A stretch of 64,000 nt of DNA, from positions 2,279,634-2,343,633 of the forward strand of contig BCHU01000001.1 of assembly GCA_001599715.1 (NCBI GenBank). Reading direction: 5' to 3'. Position 1 is the first letter of the stretch. Each line of letters starts with the position of its first letter. Below the pieces are notes generated by a model, which ran no database searches, was not told the origin of the DNA, and saw only the letters and a program-made list of their open reading frames with translations. This DNA comes from Phaeotremella fagi. Taxonomy: Eukaryota; Basidiomycota; Tremellomycetes; Tremellales; Phaeotremellaceae. This document shows positions 57,037-64,000 of the stretch, piece by piece. The translations under genes and the position numbers were made by a program.

Positions 57037-57543
57037 CTACAAACTATGAATCGAGTACAATTTCGGAAGTTGATTACCAACCGTCTTAGAGTTGACGTCT
57101 TCAGCCCATGAAGGCTTCTCTGTGAGACCCTCATGACTGAAAACCAACTCAAGTTTCTTCCCAAACTCATCCAATTTCTCGTTGAAACGGGGACTATAAT
57201 CGTACAAAACCTCACCACCACCATATTTAACGATCAAACCAGTTAAATGAGTCGAGATCTCAGAACCCTCTTGATAAAACTCTTTATAAGAATCGCTAGT
57301 GAGAATCGAGGCTCAAGTTGAAATTGGAGTTTTTGAGATCTCCTCGAAGGTTTTGTACATGATTTGGTTGATTCTAAAGATGGTGATTTGCGTTTTACTT
57401 CTGAAGACTAGTTCGATTTTATTTTGGGCTTCCTCGTCACCGTTTATTTCTAGCCAGGATTTTTGAAGCTCTTCCAAGCTCGTATTCTCGTATCGCTTTG
57501 AGAGGTATTGTATTTCCGGGTCGGTACATGACGGTTGATACAT
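57037..57543 (-). pseudogene. orphan paralogue D1, interrupted by one in-frame TGA
   Basis: From ATG 57543 the frame encodes EIQYLSKRYENTSLEELQKS and FRSKTQITIFRINQIM, which align with EFRQVLLKYENKSLLELHDS and FRERRRNTILNILAIK of the neighbouring paralogue. At codon 77 (57313-57315) there is a TGA. The same frame then continues ASILTSDSYKEFYQEGSE, matching ASILTSGVYYRFVLRGD in the intact copy where the TGA position is Gln. It remains open to TAG at 57037-57039. Total span is 168 codons against 161 in the sister gene. No GT..AG pair nearby would remove the TGA. A recent nonsense mutation, a sequencing error or stop-codon readthrough are the options. Family unknown. Confidence 0.65.
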
Positions 57544-57870
57544 TGTATTGTTCTTAATTTTGCTTTTTGGATCTGAAGTCGTTGTAAGCGTAAGAAAGAG
57601 GAATTACAGTAGAAGGTGAATAAAACCAAAATTCTACGTGCTCCACTAAGAAGGCGATTGGGTTTCAAACAGACTGAATGGATCGTTATACCCTTTGATT
57701 TTCGGTTTTGATACGAACAGTTCAGATTTCGAATTTGCCTTTTCAAATGAAAAACGCTTCGTGAGACTCATTGGTTGATGAATGCTGTGGAGTAGTCACG
57801 ATTTTCCTACAGAAATTGGAATGCATGAGAGGGACTACTAATAGTTTAGTCTACATAGTACAGTAGTTAT
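57544..57870. other. spacer between orphan paralogues D1 and D2
   Basis: 327 bp upstream of D1 and downstream of D2. No recognisable element. Confidence 0.4.
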
Positions 57871-58356
57871 CTAATGAGCCTTTGATAACCAATATTCTTC
57901 TTCATTACCGATCGTCTGCTTACTAAATTTAGTAAAAGCAAATTTTTCTGGGAAAACCTCCTTATCGAGGACCTTATCGAGTTCTTGTGAATAATGATCA
58001 ATACTCCCGTCGATATTGGTAATGTCTATTGGATCAAATTTTTCAACATCATCGTAAACACGTCTAGCTAACCTATCAATTAAAACGTCCCCTCGAAGGA
58101 CGAACCTGTAGTAGACGCCGCTGGTTAAAATCGAAGCTTGAGAACTAGTTGGAAGGGTTCTGATGACATGATCACTACATGCTTTGATAGCGAGAATGTT
58201 GAGGATTGTATTTCGTCGTCGTTCTCTGAACACTTCACGAATCTCATTTTGGGTCTTTCTGTCTGTACTTTTGAAAAAAGAATCGTGGAGTTCTAGAAGA
58301 CTTTTGTTTTCGTATTTAAGAAGAACTTGTCTGAATTCTGATTCTGAGAGTGACAT
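57871..58356 (-). CDS. orphan small protein D2, paralogue of 57037-57543
   Basis: A 161-residue intron-less protein, start MSLSESEFRQVLLKYENKSL. The chosen ATG (58356) matches the offset of the D1 start. An upstream in-frame ATG at 58479 would add 41 residues resembling a weak signal sequence (LASLSFPLLFLSSTNSS), but D1 has nothing like it. Further landmarks: TQNEIREVFRERRRNTILNI, TSSQASILTSGVYYRF, DVEKFDPIDITNIDGSIDHY and KQTIGNEEEYWLSKAH. The residues NENKS/EL near the N-terminus and ASILTS in the centre are the best-conserved points with D1. Mostly helical and charged; probably cytosolic. Function unknown. Confidence 0.6.
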   Translation of the reverse strand: MSLSESEFRQVLLKYENKSLLELHDSFFKSTDRKTQNEIREVFRERRRNTILNILAIKACSDHVIRTLPTSSQASILTSGVYYRFVLRGDVLIDRLARRVYDDVEKFDPIDITNIDGSIDHYSQELDKVLDKEVFPEKFAFTKFSKQTIGNEEEYWLSKAH

Positions 58357-59030
58357 GTTGGTCGATGTTGGATATTGTTTCGTTTGTAAATTGTTGTCTA
58401 GAGTTGTTGAGCTGTTAGTAGAAGAGAGAAATAGTAATGGAAAGGAAAGGGAAGCAAGACTGGATTTGAAAAGCTCCACTTGAAAGGTTCGTCGATCCTT
58501 TGATATTCTTTACTGTAAATTCTTTTGATCTTCTGGATAGAAGGACATATGGCGTCATGAATGTACTGTGAGTTGCGCAGAATCGCATACGATGTCAATC
58601 CATTGTTATACCTATGTTTCGTCTTCTGAATAGAAGGATTTTCAAGTAGTGATTTGTAGGATGAAGTGCCACTCTCACTCCCCGCTGCAACACATGTCCT
58701 TAGAATCTTTCGTATAGCACGAATGAGTACTTAAATGACACATCTTCTTCAATGCTCATTCATTCAATATTGAAACCTTATGATCAAGGTGTATGTTAGT
58801 AGGAAATCAGGCAAACAGTAAGCCAATACAGAGCGTAAACAGAATAAAGCACTTAAATCATCCAAACACGAGAACCCAACCCAAACGAACAACGTATAAT
58901 GGCAAGGAAATATGCATTCCCAAATCGAAAAGTCATAAAATCATGCTAAAACGATAAGACCATCCACACCGCACCGAAACCAAATCCAAGTCCAAGTCCA
59001 AACAAAAAGGTAACCCAATAAAGAGGGAGA
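58357..59030. other. spacer upstream of D2, downstream of RPS24
   Basis: 674 bp with possible D2 5' UTR (including the alternative upstream ATG at 58479) and RPS24 3' UTR. Short CCAAGT/CCAAAT-type repeats occur at 58975-59000. No gene was recognised. Confidence 0.4.
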
Positions 59031-60007
59031 TTACTTCTTCTTGGCAGCTTCACCGGCCTTTGATTTGGCAGTTCCACGAACCTGCGATTGTTTCATTAGC
59101 ATTGAGGTATAATGAAACTTATGTGACTAGGCTTACCTTCTTCGAACGGTTCTTTCTTTCCTTACGGAGTTTACGGGATGGTTTCTCGACTTTCTTGGCG
59201 AGACCGGACTGTGGGGATTGTTAGTCTTTGTTCATGTTGGGTTATGAGGGTAGAGGGTGAAGATGGGTTGGAAGGATGTGAAGTTGGAGGTATACGTGGA
59301 GTGTACGGGAAGGGACGAAAATTTTTCAAAGTAATATGATAAAATCAATCGATCCACTCTCACACCACAAACACCATCCTCATTCCATCCTTCCATCTCC
59401 AAATTTCCCCAACCCAGTGCCAATAAACGTTGATACTCACTCTTACAAGCCTGTGTTTAGGCTCGAACTTCTTCTGACTCTCTTCATCGTCGTAAACCAA
59501 ACCGAAACCTTGAGAAGAACCACCACCGAATTTAGTTTTGATACCAAAAACGACGACACGTTCTTTATCGGTTTTGTAGAGTTGAGCTAATTTTTCACCG
59601 AGTTCGGAACGGGAGACGTTTGGTCGGGTTGGGTGGATGATGGTGAGAACGAATTGTTTACGGTTGAGGAGTCTGTTGGTGATGAATTTTGAGGTTCTGA
59701 GGGTGACTGCTCCGGTTGGGTCCTAGAGATGGGGTTGTTAGTTGTTTCACTTGATATAGGATTCCTTGTGTTCTCTCTTTCTCTTCGATAAACGTGGATG
59801 GAACCTCCTATCTCTTTGACCCAACAGATCGAATTTGAATCTGGTCATATCCTCGATCCACTTTCCATTCACACGATCAACGATATCTGTCTCGATTTCC
59901 CACCAAACAACGCGATTCCTTCTCTCCATCCATCGATCCGTTCCATCCATTCCATCCACGAACATCCAGAGTATCTAATATCAACCACAAATAGTCTAAC
60001 TCACCAT
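59031..60007 (-). CDS. RPS24: 40S ribosomal protein S24 (eS24)
   Basis: Small-subunit ribosomal protein. The first exon is the ATG alone (60005-60007); a 282-nt intron (59723-60004, GTGAGT..CTCTAG) joins it to [20 protein letters not shown]. The rest reads [40 protein letters not shown] and [19 protein letters not shown]. Two further introns follow: GTGAGT after HRLVR, and GTAAGC after KNRSKK. The last exon gives [16 protein letters not shown] and TAA at 59031-59033. Length is about 135 residues, normal for eS24. The long first intron right after the ATG is typical of fungal ribosomal-protein genes and may aid expression. I looked in it for C/D-box snoRNA motifs and found none. Confidence 0.96.
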
Positions 60008-60302
60008 GATGGGCAATCTGTTGAACCTGTTTTTGAGATGATAAAGAGTAATAAAATTGAAGGATAAAGAAGGGAGAGTTAAATTCGAGCGTGAGTCAGT
60101 GTGGCACTGAATGGACGGAGTTTCGCGGCGTTTCATAGAAGAAATTGTGGCGAATGACTCCGTTTGTTCTATTTACCGCGGTGAATCGATTGTGGCGTAT
60201 GTGGAGATCATCTAATCTCCTTGGCAAGTGGCAAATCGGCCGATCACTCCTACTGTACTCCCTTCCTCGACGACGACGAAGACACCAACGATAGCGAAGA
60301 CG
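60008..60302. promoter_or_regulatory. divergent promoter region, RPS24 / CREG-like gene
   Basis: 295 bp between start codons. One AGTGGCA element lies at 60227-60233 and a GTGTGGCACTG sequence near 60097. Both are reminiscent of the CWC15 upstream repeats. Confidence 0.4.
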
Positions 60303-61317
60303 ATGTATATGGTAACAATTCTACTAGTGGCACTATCAGTCCTATCCCTCACCCAATCTCATACTCTTCCATCTATAACCACCTCGTACGAAACAAGAGA
60401 GGATGCGGGTAAGACTCCATTCAGTGAACAACATCTGACATCTAGCTCGTAACGCTAAGAAATTAGTTCATCAAGTTACAACTGGAACTTTGGCCAGTGT
60501 TTATCCGGATGGTGTGGATAATGGGGGTATGTGTTGACTTTTGGGCTGATGAACGATTCCCTTAGCTGATAATGATGGTTCAGGTAGGCCATTCGCTTTG
60601 ATGGAGGTAAGTTCGATTCAATGAAACAGAAACTTATTTTGATGTGTGTAGTATCGTAAGTTCATTCAAATAGACTAACGAAGACAACTAACTAACATCA
60701 CACTTGTACCACCAGACGCTCCATGCCACTCATCCACCTCACTCACATTCATCATAATGCCCATCTCCCAGAATTCACGAAACATCAAAGCCTCCCCAAA
60801 CCATTATGCGACTTACACGATCCAAACCCCAACTCAAAATGTTAAATCACCATTCGCGCATCGTAGAGTAGCTTTCATAGGGGTGAGTGAATCTTGCATA
60901 GGAACACATGATCGTCCAATGAGGTTCATGGACTGATCAATCATTTTTGCAGAATATGACACTCTTACCCAACCTCCCATCGGATGAGGATGAAAAACTC
61001 TCCAAATGTTATCAAAAATATCACCCAGACGCTAAAGCTTGGTTACCGAATTCTCCAGATTCACCACACGTATCAACATGGGCACGTCTAGATATTCAAG
61101 ATATATACTACACGGGTGGTTTTGGCGAGTAAGTCCGTGTTGTCACTTTATTAGATATGTTGTTGATGTAATTTAACGTCTTAGTACCCATTTCATTGGT
61201 CATATTCCGGTTGAACTTTATGGTGATGTGGTCGTCGACGACTTGGAGGAGGTGATACTGGGACTGGGTTGGAGCTGGTCGTTTGTTTCTAGATTGTTCG
61301 GGACTCAGTGGTTCTGA
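60303..61317 (+). CDS. CREG-like secreted protein, PNPOx/FMN-binding split-barrel fold
   Basis: Start ATG 60303 gives a signal peptide, MYMVTILLVALSVLSLTQSH. The mature part contains ARNAKKLVHQVTTGTLASVY, GRPFALMEYHAPCHSS, TSLTFIIMPISQNSRNI and FAHRRVAFIGNMTLLPN. Near the end come KCYQKYHPDAKAWLP and DIQDIYYTGGFGDTHFIGHI, the CREG signature near the C-terminus. CREG proteins are secreted or endolysosomal glycoproteins with a flavin-reductase-like fold, often without enzyme activity. Splicing needs a 4-nt exon (TATC, 60652-60655) between introns 60607-60651 and 60656-60715; this makes the conserved MEYHAP join. Other introns are near 60409-60447, 60527-60583, 60883-60953 and 61130-61185. The stop is at 61315-61317. 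About 240 residues. Confidence 0.8.
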
Positions 61318-61453
61318 TTACCTCTCGTCCCTGTATAGTTTCTCTGAGAGGTGATGCTTATGCATGAGGTTCCGTCTCAATCCATACCTTTACCTGAAGA
61401 GTGCTGGATAGCTATATGTAGCTTAGGCTAGGATTTGTTATTGTTGTTGTTGG

Positions 61454-61461
61454 TCACGTGA
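61454..61461. promoter_or_regulatory. TCACGTGA palindrome upstream of BCD1
   Basis: Lies 115 bp before the BCD1 start at 61576 and is followed by an (AT)8 run at 61485-61500. Same octamer as in the Reb1-like and INCENP/haspin promoters. Confidence 0.5.
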
Positions 61462-61484
61462 TCTAAAAAGTTGATTCTTCGACG

Positions 61485-61500
61485 ATATATATATATATAT
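61485..61500. repeat. (AT)8 dinucleotide run
   Basis: Perfect AT repeat 75-90 bp upstream of the BCD1 start. Confidence 0.85.
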
Positions 61501-61575
61501 GATCGTTACAGTTGAATCCATCAATCTAACCTCTATTCACAATCATCACATCCGTCTCACAAAAAGCACCGACAG

Positions 61576-63012
61576 ATGCCAGAACTCCCCCCAACGCCAA
61601 TCCCGTCCAACCCCTCCAAACCCAAAACGAAAATCTGCGAAATCTGCGAAAAATCACCATCAAAATACAAATGTCCCAAATGTTCCCTCTCAACATGTTC
61701 ACTCCCCTGTTCGACCGTCCACAAACAGAAATTCAAATGTAACGGTCAAAGAGATCCGACTGTTTATGTACCTATGAATAAATATGGTCAGGGGGAGTTT
61801 GGGAGTGATTTCGTTTATCTTGAGGAAGGACGACGGGTTTTGGAGAGGTTAGGTGGAGGGAGGGGGAGGGGGAGGGGGAGTGCGAATGGCAGGGGGAATG
61901 GGAGATCGAACCAAGGGGGGAATAATAAATCTTGGAATTTCGTTCAGAAAATGAAAAGTTTAGGGGTGGTGGTTGATTTATTGCCTGATGGTATGAATCG
62001 AAAGAACTTCAATTCGTCAAGCTGGAATCCGGCGTAGGTTTTTCTCCACTCCAGTTCTGTCATTGACTTATTAACTATATGATCTAGGAATAAAACACTT
62101 CATCTCAGTTTGGATCTCAAGCTTTCATCTGGTGTAACTAAAAGCAAAGAAATCATCCATCGGACAAGAATACAGTTCATCCCCTCGACCGGACTTTCAC
62201 TGGAAACCATCACTCCTTCACAATACCGTTCAAAAAGTTTAATCTACGTCCTACCTTTCCATTCAAGCTCACCATCCGATCTAATAGTCTCTGCATCCAG
62301 ACCAGGTGTTAAATCGTATTTCACTCCTCTCGACTCATCTTCTGAATTAACAACCGCTTTTAAAGGATTGAGTTGGATAGAATATCCCGTCATTCACGTT
62401 TTCACGGTTGTTGAATGGGAGGAAATGATGAAGCTTGGTACCGTGTTTCTGAGACCAGCTAGAGACGTTCCTACCCCTGGCATCAGTGTCACTCCCAACC
62501 CAAGGAAAAGAGATAACGGTTGGTCATCCCGATCTGGAACTGGTGCTCCTCCTGCTGCTGTCCAGTCGCTGCAGGCTAAGAAGGTCAAATTGAACCCTGA
62601 AGCTGTTACTGGTCTTTTGGGTGGTTATGGTTCCGATTCTGGATCTGAGGATGGGGAGGAGGGAAAAGAGGAGGTTGGGGATGAAGTGGTTTTAGACAAG
62701 GATGAAGAGAATGGAAATGAAATCGTGATTGAAGATGGTGAACTCGAGGAGGACGCTGAGGGATTAGAAGAAGATAATCTTGATGCTGATGGTGACGATA
62801 ATGAGAATCTTGATAAAGACGATGAAGGAGAAGAGGACGACGAGGACGATGAAGATTACAAAATCACCGAAAAAGATATTCAGGAGGTGATAAGTAAATT
62901 GGGTGGGAGAATTCAACCTGAAATTCTTTTACGGGCTTTGGAAGCTGATTTTGGTGGGGGTCGGGGTTTGGGTGAGGTGGAACAACAGGAGGGTGAAGGG
63001 GAAGAGGAGTAG
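61576..63012 (+). CDS. BCD1: box C/D snoRNP assembly factor Bcd1 (ZNHIT6-type)
   Basis: Required in yeast for box C/D snoRNA stability and snoRNP assembly. The N-terminal zf-HIT finger is visible: KICEICEKSPSKYKCPKC, then STCSLPCSTVHKQKFKCNGQ, giving the paired Cys/His ligands. A Gly/Arg-rich insert RGRGRGSANGRGNGRSNQGG follows. The family core then reads LLPDGMNRKNFNSSSWNPA, interrupted by the only intron (62034-62087, 54 nt), and resumes NKTLHLSLDLKL, then FHSSSPSDLIVSASRPG. The tail is very acidic (EEDDEDDEDYKITEKDIQEV). Length is about 460 residues. All finger ligands are present. The upstream promoter holds TCACGTGA and (AT)8. Confidence 0.9.
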
Positions 63013-63112
63013 ATATACCTTGCATTACTTATATCATTGAGCTAGTTCTCGTAATTTCATTCTGTATCTATACAACGATGTTACATTTAGATTAATGCGG
63101 ATTTCCAACAGT

Positions 63113-64000
63113 CTAATCATTGGCGCTATCACCACTATCGGTTACCTTTTCGATTTCCCTCTTCGTCCCCATCTTCCTCTCCCCCGCCCTCCTCTCCAAA
63201 TACCTAACCCTTCTCAAACGAGCCCTCTCAATCCTCTCCAACAACCCTTGATCAAATTTCGAATTCGACCTCAAATGATCCCTTTCCATATACATCCTCA
63301 AATCTTTCAAATGTAAATTAGCTTCGTAATCTACAAACCAACATATCAAATCAGTATATTTCCCAAAGAAAAGCTAAGACATAACCCACCCCAACCACCT
63401 ATCCAATCCTTGTTTCCCTTGTCATCTAAACCCCTCCAGAATCCAACTTCAGCTTGCATCTCCTCAATCCCCATTTGCAGTTGGAGTAAGTTCTCACGCC
63501 GTCTTTCCCTCGCCCGTAGTCTTTTATGGATCATCATTGAGACGTTTAGGGGTTGGGGTTTGAGTCGGGGTAGAGGGTTGTTGAATAGTGTTGGTCGGTG
63601 ATGGGCTCCTGTTAGGTGGGGTTTGGATTTTGGGATTTGGGGAGGGGGTTTGGTTTGGTACGTTTGGAGAGTTTTGTTTAGGTTGAGCAGTTCTTGGGTT
63701 GAGGTTGATTGGAGCGAGTTGAGAAGCTTTTGATCGATTAGTTCGTTTACTTTGGTTGTGTTAAGCTTGACCCACCTCGTATTGTTTGATCAACCATTCT
63801 TTGGTATTTGGGATAGACGTCCATCCTTTCCTCCGTCTCCAAGTATTGATCACATATCGACGTATCCCAGATAGGGTACCTCCATCTACTGAATCATCTA
63901 CTCCACCCAAGTGATTACGAAGACGATAATGGATACCCGTGGATCTTATCAATGACCTGAAAAGGTTTAACGTCGGTAGCCTATGTTTATCATCTTTGAA
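63113..64000 (-). CDS. uncharacterised basic protein, 5' end outside window
   Basis: The coding strand enters at the right edge of the window as KDDKHRLPTLNLFRSLIRST, then GIRRYVINTWRRRKGWTSIP and EWLIKQYE. It is spliced (GTGGGT donor, ATCAAAAG acceptor near 63723-63771) to LLNSLQSTSTQELLNLNKTL. Next come KRLRARERRRENLLQLQMG and VGFWRGLDDKGNKDWIGGWG, then a second intron near 63331-63388 to DYEANLHLKDLRMYMERDH, ending ERKMGTKREIEKVTDSGDSA at TAG 63113. The high Arg/Lys content and the LFRSLIR pattern are reminiscent of LYR-type or mitochondrial assembly proteins. I cannot assign a family with confidence. The gene converges on BCD1 with only 100 bp between stops. Confidence 0.55.

Noticed and set aside
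56775..57089. Plus-strand 104-codon frame after haspin
   Set aside because: It overlaps the broken orphan D1 on the other strand, and its end is low-complexity; no domain.
59723..60004. Possible snoRNA in the RPS24 first intron
   Set aside because: Read on the sense strand; no convincing C box (RTGATGA) with a D box (CTGA) at proper spacing.

Overview
The window is nuclear DNA from a basidiomycete fungus, most likely a tremellomycete (Kwoniella/Cryptococcus/Tremella-like; the placement is an inference). Supporting signs are dense short introns (mostly 45-60 nt, GT..AG, with CTAAC/CTGAC-type branch sites), compact spacing, an ATG-only first exon in a ribosomal-protein gene, a long haspin/INCENP/CWC15/BCD1/CUL1-type core gene set, and no bacterial or organellar features. 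I recognised no transposase, reverse transcriptase, rRNA, tRNA or CRISPR array.

Layout. 1-5.4 kb: the 3' end of a WDR48/Duf1-like deubiquitinase cofactor, then a Zn2Cys6 transcription factor. 5.6-8.7 kb (minus): a long PPR-like or otherwise unrecognised mitochondrial candidate and a HAD-fold phosphatase-like protein. 8.9-11.4 kb (minus): three small intron-less orphan genes, two of them paralogues. 12-13.8 kb: a Myb-type Reb1/TTF1-like factor. 14-20.6 kb (minus): sugar transporter, phytanoyl-CoA-dioxygenase-family enzyme and membrane-anchored GH17 glucanase. 21.3-26.3 kb: spliceosomal CWC15, a Gln/Pro/Ser-rich orphan, and a probable mitochondrial protein. 26.5-29.6 kb: cullin-1. 30-32.6 kb: three tandem copies of a small one-intron orphan family with duplicated upstream DNA. 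32.8-41.9 kb (minus): a giant BEACH-WD40-FYVE protein. 42.6-48.2 kb: four genes for surface, membrane or small proteins. 48.5-50.1 kb: a Met/Gly-rich protein with a CipC-like core. 50.6-56.7 kb: INCENP (minus) and haspin kinase (plus) head to head. 57-58.4 kb (minus): a pair of small orphan paralogues, one broken by a single in-frame TGA. 59-63 kb: RPS24, a CREG-like FMN-fold protein with a 4-nt micro-exon, and the snoRNP assembly factor BCD1. The window ends in a partial unrecognised gene on the minus strand.

Functional links. The strongest is INCENP/haspin: INCENP scaffolds the chromosomal passenger complex, and haspin writes the H3T3 phosphate that recruits that complex to centromeres; here they share a 266-bp promoter region. 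A TCACGTGA palindrome lies in that promoter and about 100-115 bp upstream of the Reb1-like and BCD1 genes. The undescribed material is the three islands of small, fast-evolving orphan paralogues lying between conserved housekeeping genes. No function can be assigned to them from sequence alone.
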